Notes under the pieces: generated by a model
The model's database searches: none
What the model was told of the DNA's origin: nothing
What the model saw: the letters and a program-made list of their open reading frames with translations, nothing else
From: Pisolithus tinctorius
Lineage: Eukaryota; Basidiomycota; Agaricomycetes; Boletales; Pisolithaceae
Assembly (NCBI GenBank): GCA_024663395.1
Contig: JANFAH010000102.1
Coordinates: forward strand, 62,001 to 126,000
Length of the DNA: 64,000 nucleotides
Direction of reading: 5' to 3'
Shown here: positions 1 through 11,596 of the stretch, in pieces
Layout: each line of letters begins with the position of its first letter
Numbering within the stretch: the first letter of the stretch is position 1
Made by a program: the position numbers and the translations under genes

Positions 1-3000
1 GAACCCGAGCAACCCTCCGTGAGCGTGAGTGCATGTCTGGTACTACGTTCTTGCATTCCTAGGCCACATATCCTTTCCAGCGACCTCATCCAGGCGTCGC
101 GCGATCCGGGTCTGGTCATCAGCGTACGCCAAGCACGGGTGTGTCTCGCGCTGCGTCCCTCCGTTCGGCCGGTGCATCGTCGTCATCGCGTTCGTCAAGT
201 CCAGTGAAGCCCCCGGCGTCGTTGATGCCCCTTCTTCCATCCGGAACAGCCAGTCCACGCATCTCTCGCCTGGCACCACCATCGTCACCCGTGAAACGTA
301 TCTCTTCGCTCGCTCTTCAACCGCGCAAGTCTTTCCCTCGCACATCCTCTGGAGACAGCAGCGGTCCTCTTAGTCCTGCACTTCAAACCCCACGTAGCAA
401 CCGGTTACCAGTACAAGACACAACTATTGTGACGTCCCAACGAGCTACCTCCCCACTGTCTCTCCCTCCTCAAACCGGGTCACCAACTAGATCTGAACCT
501 GCCGAACCTCAACTACCACCTGAACCTGTAGCAGCACCACATATTTCTCCACAGGTTTCATCTCTTCCTTCCATAACAAGCGGATCAGTTTCATCCCCTA
601 TTGTAACTTCCCCGAGTGGTGGACCCCTCCAAGCACCCACCATACCGGTATCGAGGGAACCATCATCGCAGAGCGTTGCGGTATGTATGCTTCCTTTTCC
701 ATGGCTAGCAGATTTATGTACCGAAACAGCGCAGTGTCGATGATACAGAGCTTCAAGAGCTCCGTGCAAAGACGCGTGTTTTGGAAGCGAGGCGCGCGGA
801 TGACGCGCGACACATTCGCGAACTTGAGACGCGTCTCTCAGAGGCCGAGTCTTTCGTGGCTATCAGACCTAAACTACAAGCGAAGCTCAACCAACTCCAA
901 ACTGAGCTCATCGCAACGCGCCGCGAGCTTTCAGACGCGCAACAACTAGCGCAGCTTTCCGATAACCGTGGCATAGACGCACACGAGCAATTGGAAATGG
1001 CGATGTTGGATAAGGAAGTGGCTGAGGAGAAGGCGGAGCTTGCACAGGCAGAACTGGAGGAGACGAAGGAACGACTCGCCCGCATGGAAGTAGAGTTACA
1101 GGTCCTGAAAGAGGGCGGCGGTAAGTGAACTTCCTGTCTGCGTTCACTTTGTCAAGATTTGATGTGTGCAGCTGCCGGGGATGATGGAGATCCGAATGTC
1201 AAGACCTCTTTAGCTTACATTCAACTGGAGAAGCATAATGAGCGTCTCAAGGAGGCACTCATCCGGTGTGTACTGCCTCTACTCGAAGTTGCAGTATCTT
1301 AAATCGTCGTTTCTATCCAGTTTGCGTGATATGTCTCAAGAAACAGAGCAAGAGCAGCGCCATCATATCGCCGAACTAGAGAGAGACATTGCTGGGATTG
1401 ATGAACTTCAAGGTTCTTACCTCGCCAGCATTCCTCGCCGCTCGATTTTTGACACAGCATTAATAGAACAACATGAATCTACGTTAATCAAACTATCAAA
1501 TGCCGAAACACAGATTGAAGATTTGAAATCACAGCTCGATGTTGCACTCGGAGCAGAAGATATGGTGCTTCATCTCACTGAGCGGACCATCCAGTACACC
1601 GAGGTAAGCAGTTCGAACATCTATCCAACTTGTATTTCTCTAATCCAGAGTAGAAAATTGAGGAGATGCGTATCACTATCGAAGACCTTGAGGCCCTCAA
1701 GGAACTTAACGATGAACTCGAAGAGAACCATGTCGAAGCTGAGAAGGTTTTGCAAGCAGAAATCGGTTTGAAACGGTCGTATTATTCAGCAAAAATCCTC
1801 TAATCCAGTATTCTGTCGCACAGATTCCAAGGATGGGCAGATCCGAGAACAACTCCAGAAAATCTCAACACTCGAGGATGCTTGTCAGGATCTCGACAAT
1901 ACCATTGGCCAATTCCGCGAGCTTGTCCTTCAGCTGCAGAGGTATAGTTCATTCACCTGTGCACTTCCAAAATTCCTAAATGTCTTTGCAGTGAACTTGA
2001 TACGTTAAGGACGCAAACTCAAAACGCACAACACGAATCCGCTGCTGCCGCTTCTCAGACCGCTGCGATGATGTCCCTTAACTTGAAACTACAGTCGTCC
2101 GCAGCCAAGAACCAAGCCAAGACAGTCGAGCTTGAGATTCGCAAGCTCGAGACACGAGAAACACGGGAACTCCTGACTATCATACAGGTGTGTTCCTTAT
2201 GTTCTTCGCGCAGGTTCGGTAATAAAGAATGTGCCAAAATAGCCGTACTTGCCGCAAGTGTACATGGAGAATGACAGTGATGCCACAAGTTGTTACCTCT
2301 TCTTCCAGCGCTTAGGGTGGAAGATAGATATCATCAACAACATCGTTGGGCAAGCACATGGGTTACCAGAGTCTCTTAATGGCTCAGTATCAGAGACACT
2401 TGTTGGTATCTGTGAGATGCGCGGTCGTGCTGCTTATCTTTCTACCCTCTGCAAACGCTTCGCTGCTGTGCTTCGACGATGCGATCCAGCGTCATTCTTG
2501 AATGCTGGCAGGATCTATCCTGAAGTCGCCCCTATGGAGAAGCGCATCGACATGCATGTTGATCTTCTCAGGCGAGACGAATTCCGAGAAATGGAATTCG
2601 TCAGTGATGTTCTCAAGTCCGTTTCGTTGTGCCCAAAGACATGAAGTGTCACTCACTAGTGAATCATCTAGATTGCAAGGCCAGTTTGACCATCTTGCAG
2701 AGACGTATTTCAATGGGTACGATTATGATCTTGGTGAAAGAGAACTTGGATATGCGTTGTCGTTTGACTACGATCTTGATGCCGTCGCTGCTTCGATCGG
2801 TCTAACCAAGACATCTGTTGCTTCCATCCTACACGACGAGGGTGAACTTTTCTTTCATTCGATTTTCGATCTAACTGATCGGGAACAGACGTTCTTCTCG
2901 ACATGGGAGGATACGATCCGGAGACTGAGCTCTTCGAACCTTTGCAAAAACTCCTTGATCAGTGCAAGAGCGCCAAGGTTCTTTCCAAGTGGGTGCATCC

Positions 3001-4479
3001 ATTTATACCGAAAGTCGAGCTAATATATGCCATCCCTAAATAGAAAGCTCACCAAACGACTAGAAGATGTGATACAGGATTCGGCAGCTCTCAAGGCACA
3101 TTTGGTACCGCACCTCAAGTCCCTCAGTAACGCTGTGCCTGAACTTGTGAACTTCGGTATCTCTGTACGTCATTCGCATATCCCTTGTTGATAAGACTTT
3201 GACATTGTTCAGCTCGCTCAACAAGTGATACCTCACCTCAGCGACGCTCGCAGCGCCAAGTCGTCGTTCCAGCTGACTACTGTATTGTCGTACGCGAAAC
3301 AGACGGCCATGTCTACTGTCGCGAAGGACATGCGGCCTGGCACTTCCTGGTGGGAGGCCGTGAGCGAGGCTATTTCTGCTCTGGCGGCGGAATCCAATAA
3401 ACTATTACCTCTTGCACTTGAATCGGAGAATGTATGGAAGAGTACGTTATTTGTTTCGGTTGTCCCGTTAATGAGTGAGCTAAATCCCTTGGTAGTTACT
3501 GGCACACCACCTTGGGTGGCACGGATTGAAGAAATCCGGGCAAGTACTGCCGTCAACGCCGAAGCTGAACGCAAGGCCGCACAACTGCAGGAAGAAGTCC
3601 AAGGCCTTGTTCGCACACTGAAGGCCAGAGATCAGAACCTTCAGGAAGCGAGTGTCAAAATTGAGCTTATGGACCGTCGCATGGAGGCCGTTAAGAAGCA
3701 GGCGGATACTATTGTCGAACTTGAAATCGAGCTCTCAAAGGCGAGGAAACAAGAAAGGGCTTACGAGGAAGCGATGGAACAATTACAAGCAGATTTGGAT
3801 ACGTTGGAGCAAGATAACTCCAAGCTGAAGGCAATGGCTGCTCCAGAGAAGCAAAGTAGGCGAAAACGGACCAAAGAAAAATACAATACTAATATGAAAA
3901 TGTTTGACAGCGACTGGTAATCAACCTGCAGAACCCGACAATGCACCTATCGAAGGCAGCTTTGAAACGTCCCACCTACTTGATCAGGTTGGATGCTCTA
4001 TCCTGTGCTTTGTATGCCTTTTTCTCATTTTTGCACAGATCGAGGCTCTTCGTGGGACAGTGCGTTTCTTGCGGACAGAGAACTCGTACCTCAAAGGACA
4101 AGACCTCCTTAAAGAAATACGGGCATTGCCACCTCTCCCAGATCCCGTCAGCCGAATTGCCACCCCTCCATTGGATCCCCCAGGTACCTCAGACACTGAC
4201 GAGTCGGACTATGAGATCCCGAGCACACCTCCGACGTTACGCTCGTTGGCAACGGAAACGAAGGTGCTCTACCGTGATGTGATCAAGTTTTCTTCTTCCC
4301 CTCGCGTAGTGGACCTTTCGGTGCTCCATGCTAAACGCGCAGAAGGCGAAGGAAAGGCCGGAAGGGGTTGGTTACGCAAGAAAGACATGCCCGCACATCA
4401 AATTCTCGAGCGGAAATTGGAAGCGGAACGCTTGCGCAAGCGCGTGAAAGGTCTTCTGGATCGCGCGAGCGTGCTTTGA
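1..4479 (+). CDS. NIP100: Dynactin p150-Glued large subunit, 3' part
   Basis: Largest dynactin subunit, which links cytoplasmic dynein to microtubules and cargo. The 5' end, including the expected CAP-Gly domain, lies upstream of the window. What is visible is a Ser/Pro-rich basic linker (to about 680), long coiled coils (730-2187 and 3496-3987) and, between them, a conserved globular dynactin domain beginning around 2243 (FFQRLGWKIDIINNIVGQAH). Splicing reads cleanly through about 17 exons, with ends near 680, 730-1120, 1172-1265, 1321-1412, 1458-1603, 1654-1765, 1824-1941, 1992-2187, 2243-2616, 2672-2841, 2889-2988, 3044-3164, 3213-3441, 3496-3855, 3911-3987 and 4039-4479. Every junction keeps frame, so this gene is intact as far as it is seen. 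The C-terminus is basic and helical and ends with TGA at 4477-4479. The exon structure before position 141 is uncertain. Confidence 0.9.
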
Positions 4480-5134
4480 CGGATAGCCTTTTGAGACTGC
4501 TGATGCTAGATAGTTGTCCTCAAATCTCCTTGTGAAAGGTACGCACTTTAGGTTAGTTGGTAATTCTCATCATGATCCGGACTAGCCGGCTTGATCAACA
4601 ATAATGGATAGACAATAGCTCGGAAAATAATATCCTACACGAGCACTTGTTTTATGTTCGACATTGGGTAGGAAGTAACCCGGTACCCTAGACCCTTTGC
4701 CCCCGCTGAAAGGAGCTATAATTCTGCCCGCAGCGCTACCTCCATCAGCTTCCATCCTAGTCGATCAGTCACGGCCAGAGATAAAAGGCCCCCATCGGTC
4801 TCTTGTTCACCAGCACTCGACCATCATGTCTCCGCCCCCCTTCCTTATCTCCATCACGCTTGATCTTGCTACTCACGAGGCGCTTGACAAACAAGTGACT
4901 GATCACGTTCAAGATACGGTCAGCGATGCCGTGAAACGCTGAACCTTGAGGTCCTGAGTCACGTTGTTTGCAATTTTTATTCCTCGAGCCATAACAGCCC
5001 GTTCTCTAGATCCAATACTTCAAGCACCCTAGATCATTTACCATGGAACGTGCTTACAGTTTCTGACATCTGTTGTATATGACCGTTCCCTTGTCGATTA
5101 TTCCCGTGAACATCACACTAGATGCCATCAGTAA
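4480..5134. other. Intergenic stretch left of the Harbinger element
   Basis: No gene can be supported here. The only candidate is a 38-codon reading frame from an ATG at 4826 to a stop at 4942 on the plus strand. It is preceded by a TATA-like GATAAAAGG about 45 bases upstream and a pyrimidine-rich leader. The predicted peptide begins MSPPPFLISITLDLATHE and has no recognised relatives, signal peptide or CAAX end. It could be a short peptide gene or chance. Confidence 0.3.
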
Positions 5135-5137
5135 ATT

Positions 5138-5187
5138 AGTGGCGCTCAAGGTGGCTTTGGAAGCGCTCTGGAAGCGCTCTGGAAGTG
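5138..5187 (+). repeat. Left terminal inverted repeat of Harbinger element
   Basis: Pairs with 8847-8896 in reverse complement over about 50 bp with three mismatches; the outer 26 bases are identical. The inner part carries two adjacent copies of GGAAGCGCTCT. Confidence 0.93.
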
Positions 5188-5226
5188 GCAAATTCGAGAG
5201 CAATGCCGTGACGGAGTTTGAAAATT

Positions 5227-6956
5227 ATGCCTCCCTATCGACGACACCCTCGACGGTCTGCTCGCCTGCAGACACTCTTATCAAAACCCATGGCTTCATC
5301 GAGTGGACAAGCTCGTCGAGGAAGGCCTTCCGTAACTGCGACTACTGCTGGTGGATCGTCCTCACAAGTACCTGGGAGTGGGAGTAAAGGGAAGGGCCCA
5401 GCATCCAACAAGCAGCCGGCGGCTGACTCCTCGATGGAAAGTACCCAGCCGAAAAACATCAATTGGGATACTCCTCGTACCGAAATACTCGTCCAGTGGC
5501 TCCTTAGCCATCCTGCTAACTGCAGGATTCTTTTCAGCGACAAAAACTCAGGCGACTTACCCCCATCATTATCATCTACTTCGACTGAGAGACCGGTGGG
5601 CCACAACAAGAAGGAGGTCCAAGCGATGATCGCTCAAGCCGTTTTCGAGGATGACAGCGTCTACAAGGACATGTACACAGTGAGTGCTGCCAAGTTTCAA
5701 GTCAGCGTGGGCAACCGTCTCAATACGTGAGTCTCCGATCATCTGATAAACCCAGGATTCACTAATGATCATCTAGGCTGAAAGCAAGCTATCGAAAGTG
5801 CCGTGCGCGATTCAAACAGTCTGGGGAAGGCATCATACCTGGCCATCCAAAATTCGCCAACCTTCACGGTATGTTACATGACCGATGTACAAGAATGCAG
5901 GGGCTTATGTGTACATACAGATGTCGTTCTCAACAGTTTTCCTTGGTATGACGACTTACATTCCATTTGGCAGGGGAACCCATCGTTCGATCCCGAGCCC
6001 TTCAACTCCGAGCCGAACAAAAACCATGCAGAGGGCTTCTTAGCGGTTATCCAAAACAAGACACTTGGTATGAAGAATGTTTCGGGTTCTGGGGCTGAGA
6101 TCGCAGGTGATTGCATGGGTGCGGGGGGGACAGCGGGGGAACTCGAGGAAGCCGAGGAGGACGTGCCATCTCAAGCTGGCGGTGAAGTCACTAATGCGGG
6201 CGAAGAAGATGGTGGAGCTGGGTTTGATGAGGCAATGCCGGGGTTTGGGGATGAGCAGACTGGTGGTGATGAGTCCCCCGACGTCAACATGGACTCTGCG
6301 TCTGTGCAGGGTGACGAGGTATGTTCATGTTCATTCAGAGCAACGTTAATGAAATTTTACTGATAAGTTATTGCTAGTTACAATGGCCTTCAACGCCAAG
6401 TGACACTCATTTCCCCTCTAGGTTCTCCCTCCTGCGAAGGGGTCGTACGCCCTCATCGGATAGCCGAATCGCCTTCTCTCGGTCTTCGCCGTATCTTCGC
6501 CCTCCTCCTTCATCTGCAAGTATCGCCTCTATGACAACATCTGAATCCTCCGGTAGCTCTTCCCGAAAACCTAGCCAGTCCCTCTGGGACTCATCATCAA
6601 AGACAAGTTCGACGAAGCCAAGTTCGACGCTAACTAAACGTGGCAAGTCTCAGCTTCAAGACCAGGTCATCGACTTGAGTCACGAAGCTGAGTCGTTAGT
6701 GGCTTCTTCTTCTTCTGGGAAGACTAAACGCTATATGGTCAAGATGGAATATCTTCGTAGGAAGGAGGAATTGATGAAAGAGCAGGCGGAAATGGCGACT
6801 AAGATGGAATTGGAGTTGGAGGCGAAGAAACTCGACATCCAGCTGATGAAGGCCCAGGAGATCACCTTCAACAGCGAGGCAGAGACGCTTCGCCTCAAAA
6901 TCGAGCTTGCGAAACTCATGAAGGCCGATTCGGACGCAACCCCTCCCGCTGCATAG
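5227..6956 (+). CDS. Harbinger companion Myb/SANT-like DNA-binding protein
   Basis: Second protein of the Harbinger element; in this superfamily it binds element DNA and helps the transposase enter the nucleus and act. Proposed exons are 5227-5726, 5777-5868, 5921-6318 and 6378-6956, all keeping frame, giving 522 residues; an alternative start is ATG 5290. After a basic Ser/Gly-rich leader there is a helical domain (NINWDTPRTEILVQWLLSHP to about RKCRARFKQSG) typical of SANT/trihelix-like proteins. An acidic Gly-rich middle (exon 3) and a Ser-rich, then strongly charged coiled-coil C-terminus (exon 4) follow. The last acceptor at 6377 was chosen over the one at 6421 because only it keeps the downstream frame open. 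The domain name is an inference from fold-like pattern and context. Confidence 0.75.
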
Positions 6957-7130
6957 GTTTATCTTGTCGTGGCCAAGTTTTTACTCACACTTCCCCGCTG
7001 TATCCATCTCCGGCGCGTTCCCACTATGTACTCGCGCCATATTCGTGTTTCCGCTATTCTCTCGCAAGATGTACATACGGTGAATGTATTTTTTTCATCT
7101 TGCTAATACTACCGTCTCCCACAACCGCTA

Positions 7131-8671
7131 TTAATGGGTTCGTTCCCGTCCGAGATGTTGAAACAACTGATCCAATAGCTTCGTTCGAAATCGCTGACCA
7201 ACAGTCTCCACAGCCTCCACCGCAGCAATTCCGTCCCCATCATCAAGGCCGCTTCCTTCGTTGACCGCCCAGTCAGTTGAACGCTCAATCGTATCGTCCA
7301 TTTCCTCCTCAAACCGGATGATCATGTTGTGTAGGATGATGCAACAAAGCACCCAGTAAATCGTGACTTTCATATCTTTCTCCGTCCGGATTTTCAGACG
7401 CACTTCACAGAGGCTTTGAAAGCGCCCTTTCAAGGCAGCAAATGCGTGTTCAACTCGTACGCGGATCTTCCAAAGCTGTCAGCCAATATACTGCGGCAAA
7501 ACTAGGTGCATACCTTTGAAAGGTACTTGTTATACACATTCTGATCTCGAGATAATCTCCCACCTTTAGGTTTTTTGAAGGGGACAACACACCACGTCTC
7601 CGATGGGTATGCACTGTCCGCCCACGTCCAATGATCGCGTGGAATCAACTGCATAGGATTTGAAGCGATGTGAGTCCCCTGGAAGGCCCACGCATCATGG
7701 ACGCTTCCCGGATGTCCAAGTCCGTAGTCCACGACAAGAAGATTGTGCGGCAAAACAATAAGCTATCTCGGTAAGTTTCTTCTGCTGTTCGCACTCAGCG
7801 TTTGAGTACACACCTGACAGTTCAACGAGTACCTAGATTTTCTATCATAGAACGTTTCCCCGAAGATATGTGGTTTCTCAAAGAGGGGAATACTCGAACC
7901 ATCAGCGGCGAACACGCCATTCCTCCAGGCTGAACAGGTGCGTGACTCAGTGAAAACCCGCGCTCTCTCCATCTCCTGCGAGTCTTCAGACGGAATATTG
8001 ATGAATCTATCGTGCTCATCCAGTATAGCTACCATCACACGGTTCGTACAATTGACAACCGAGCCAACGCTAACACCGGCCCACTGCGCTACATCCTCAG
8101 GCGACGCCGCATTTCCATAATGCCCTGCGCGGAAAAGGAAGATCGCCAACTGGACTGCGACTGCCAGCTGACGGTTTTCGGAATTGCTTTGGAATATCGC
8201 GTGTCCACTAATCTGATCCAGAATGCAATCAAAAATTGGTGGGTCTACACGAAGGCGCTTTCGAAACAGGTGGGGCCGATGATCCGCGAAATGTTCGAGG
8301 AGGCACAGCTGAGATGCCCGCATCATTGGCATCTCAGGTCTCTCAAGGATACGCGCATGCTCTACTTCATCTCTGAGAGCCGTGATCGCGTTTAGCAGCC
8401 GAGCGTAACGCCCATCGCGCTCAGCTGTGGAGTCTGTGTCATCGGAGGCGCTGGATTCGAAATCTGACAGGATCGGAGTGACCGGCGATGGCGGAGTGAT
8501 GAAGAAGAGAGTTGTGGGGGAGCTGGAGCCTGAACTCAGCGACGTTGACATAGATTCTGAGCTGCTACCGTCAACTCCACGTCGTGCATTTTCAAGCCTT
8601 GCTATCGCAACATGAAGGCTAGTCTCGTCCAGCTGTTTGAGCAGATCTTGGCGGACAGATTTCCGGGGCAT
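7131..8671 (-). CDS. PIF/Harbinger (HARBI1-like) DDE transposase
   Basis: Transposase of the surrounding element, an RNase H-fold DDE nuclease (DDE_Tnp_4 type). Three exons on the minus strand, 8671-7814, 7762-7514 and 7475-7131, join in frame to 483 residues. The N-terminus is Ser-rich, followed by a helix-turn-helix-like region (EDVAQWAGVSVGSVVNCTNR). The catalytic segments are visible in order: AADGSSIPLFEKP (first Asp, exon 1), VDYGLGHPGSVHDAWAF and WADSAYPSETW (exon 2), and RVRVEHAFAALKGRFQSL (family Glu, exon 3). No stop or frame break interrupts it. Start ATG at 8671; the stop lies at 7131-7133, inside the element. The gene converges on the companion gene, as in other fungal copies. 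Confidence 0.92.
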
Positions 8672-8846
8672 CTGGTAGCTCTTGAATGATGGGTAGATGT
8701 TTATCGATCACGTACAATGCATTAATGCGAGTTTGCTATGTTATTTGACATGTATCTTCCAGGATAAGTAACTACATGTATTGCTAGTCAAGCAGTGCTG
8801 GCATGTCGGAGTCAAATTTTATAGCAGCAGCGGCGCGATTCCAGAG

Positions 8847-8896
8847 CACTTCCAGAGTGCTGCCAGAGCACTTCCAAAGCCACCTTGAGCGCCACT
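8847..8896 (-). repeat. Right terminal inverted repeat of Harbinger element
   Basis: Reverse complement of 5138-5187 with three mismatches. Just inside it the CCAGAG/CACTTCC motif recurs, so the subterminal region carries several short related copies. Confidence 0.92.
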
Positions 8897-9092
8897 ATTG
8901 ACAACTCATCTCAAGAAACTTACATGCCGTGTAGCGAGACAAATGGGTAAACACTATAATACATCTAATTGTACAACAACCGCAGTCATTTCGAAGTCGT
9001 GACGGTGAATCCAACATAGTACAAAGGGGCACTCAAAGGGAGGACGCATCTACCAAATGAGCGAGAGAAGGAAGAGAAACAAATTTCAAAAC

Positions 9093-9111
9093 AAGGTATA
9101 TCTGCTACTGT
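9093..9111 (+). repeat. Left target-site duplication of the LINE
   Basis: AAGGTATATCTGCTACTGT occurs here and again directly after the poly(A) at 16828-16846. The two leading A residues could belong to the tail in the right copy, so the duplication is 17-19 bp. Confidence 0.93.
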
Positions 9112-9622
9112 ACCACCATGTTCGAGCTGAGTGGCACCACATCATAGGTGCCCTCATCGTCTTCAGTCATCCTGATCAGAGACGTACTCCTACCTGAGTG
9201 CAGAACCTCCTGCGCCAGGAAGCCCTCCCCTCAGTTCTACTGCTGCTACCACTATAGTACGACGATGTCGCCTCTAACGGCAACAGAGTAGCAAGTATTT
9301 CTACGCCCATAGACGACTACTAGTTCAGACCTACAGCATCATGAATGTGAGGAACCCCGCTTCCTCACTGCCTACCACCGTGTGACCGACTGAAAGCGCA
9401 CACCCAGAGGTCGACGCAAACATCATCCCCTCTACCAGAAACGCACCCACCCACCACAGCAACCAAGAGCGCCACTCCCGACAAATACGTCATGCGAATC
9501 ACAAAGGATGCCACTAAGCTGCACAAAGACCCCCGCTGCTTTGTCCTGACACGAGGCCGCCACTGCCCCACCACAAAGGAACAAAATGAATATAAGATCG
9601 TCGCCCCCCCTCCCCAGTCCCC

Positions 9623-10913
9623 ATGAGTGACCACTACATTACAACCGAGAGCAGGGAAAACAAACGCCCTCGCACGCCCTCCCACTCTGGCACTTCTCGT
9701 GCCCCGAAACGCCCCCAACCCCCTGCCTTAAACCACGAGCCCAGCGCCCCACCTGACACCATGACCCTGCCCCCTCCGGTCGAGTCGTCGCCTCAACCAG
9801 CCGTGCCTCCTCCCCTGCTACCAAATACAACCCCTCCCGTTGTCCTAACGGAACCACTATTGCCCACACCCCAGGCACAAATAGGTGCGACTCCCACACC
9901 TGGGACCCCTCCCCAATACTAACTATACGTTAGCCGTCCCCGCCACTGAGATCACCCCTCGCCCCCCCAACGGTTTCCCAGTACCCCAATTATGTGACCA
10001 AGTCACTAGAGGCCTCGACGAAACGCTCCTAACTGCCTGGTCGAACAAACCAGGCCCAAAAGCATGGATCAGACCATGGAGAGCCAAATTCGAACCCGAC
10101 GCGGAGGCCACCTGGTCGAAACTCAAGACCCTAGTCCAGCGCGTAATTGGCCAGGAAGCATCCACGACCCTCGTCATCAGCACCCCCCAGGAGGATGGTA
10201 CTTTTACCACGGAGCGTAGCCCACCTCCCTGGCATTTCCTTGTCTCGGGCCTATCCCAGGACGCCACCACCTTCCTAGTAAACCTGCAGGTTATCTCTAC
10301 CCCAGAGATCACAGCCTTTACGCTCCCCTTCGTCCAGCCCACCCCTACTTACATCTGCACCCTTGAAAACTTCACCCTCCCGGACTCTCCGGAAAGCAAC
10401 ACTATAGTTGCCAGTGTTGTTAAACAAGCCATCCAATCTGACGACGTCATTCCCGAGTTCATCCGTGGCCTAGACCCCGACCCCGATGTTTTACCAACGC
10501 TAATCAACTCGATACACGTTACTAGTCTCCGTATCGCCAACAACATCACGCGCAAACAAACACTCTGGAACGTCTACTGCTCTTACAACCCTGCCTTCAT
10601 GACTCTAGACAAGCACTTCCTCTGGCGCTGCCTCATCCGCAACCTGCGCTTCCGCTCGGAGGACCATGGAATGGGCGTGGTTCGACTCGGAGAGAAGCAA
10701 TTTAGATGTGTGGGCTGTAAGTCACTCGACCACCCTACCGGGCTTTGTCCCTTCCCTTCGATCCCCGGATGGTTAGGACCGAAACCACAACTCACGGACT
10801 CCATCCCTAACCAAATAGCCCCCACCCCGAGACCGATTAGAGGCCGTAACGCTACCAGGGGTGGAAGAGGTACTCCGCGGGGTAGAGCACCTAGAGGTGG
10901 CCATCGCTACTAA
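9623..10913 (+). pseudogene. LINE ORF1 (gag-like, zinc knuckle), one frame break
   Basis: Nucleic-acid-binding protein of the LINE. The first ATG (9623) opens a Pro-rich, basic reading frame that stops at 9922. The rest of the protein runs in another frame from about 9885 to 10913 with no natural ATG at its start. The switch falls in a C-rich stretch near 9904-9918 and equals one missing base (or a +1 recoding event). The downstream part has a globular region and a zinc knuckle near 10705-10750, CVGCKSLDHPTGLC (C-x2-C-x4-H-x4-C), then an Arg/Gly-rich tail. If joined, the product would be about 430 residues, a usual size for ORF1. Whether the shift is a mutation, a sequencing error or programmed is open. 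Confidence 0.75.
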
Positions 10914-11596
10914 GTACAACACACATCCCTTGATAACCGAACATCATGTACATATCATACCGCCTAATACACAAAGTAACTAACTCATGTAGTGCCGACG
11001 AAGCAAAACCATGCCCCGACACTCATAGCTATAGCACTACTGGAAACCCACCTTTATATCTGCGTAACTACCCTGCATACTACTGCGAAAGTGCCGCTAT
11101 CCGCCAGTGAGGGACGGATTGCCCCAGAAACACATGCTGGGCAGAGCACAATATTAAAGCGTCGACGAGGGCCCAAATACACTGACTCTCGACCTCGGTC
11201 AGAGTGCAGGAAAGCCCTGGACGCCCAAGGTTTCCCGGACTGACCTTAAGTGTCTAGGTACGACTTCTACCCTCAAGACGTCGAGTAATACCAAAGCACA
11301 AGACCGGACGCCGCTGGACGACGACTCCAGCCCTTCTTGGAGGACTAGTCACTCTTCAGGTAAGGTACACACTGACTACAAACACAGACGCACACACAAG
11401 TTATACACCCGGTACTTCTTCCAACAACGGCCTCCCCCCCGCTCCCAGTCCCGGAGAGGGTGCCGTGATCTCAGCTGCCGATCCCACCCTCGATGAAGGT
11501 ACTGGGAATCTGGGCAGATCCTCAGTAAGTGGCCGCATATTCACCACTACCCCACCACCCCGTAGTGAATCACCTCACTACTCGACTCATGGAGTC

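Larger units (their letters stand above)
5138..8896. mobile_element. Complete PIF/Harbinger DNA transposon
   Basis: A 3.76-kb class II element. Both ends carry the same inverted repeat starting AGTGGCGCTCAAGGTGGCTT; about 50 bp match with three mismatches (5138-5187 and 8847-8896). The flanks show a 3-bp duplication ATT (5135-5137 and 8897-8899), and 3-bp duplications are the rule for this superfamily. Inside are the two genes expected of an autonomous Harbinger: a Myb/SANT-like protein on plus and a DDE transposase on minus, converging near 7000. Both read through cleanly after introns are removed, so the copy looks structurally competent. Boundaries were set by comparing the two ends directly. 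Confidence 0.93.
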
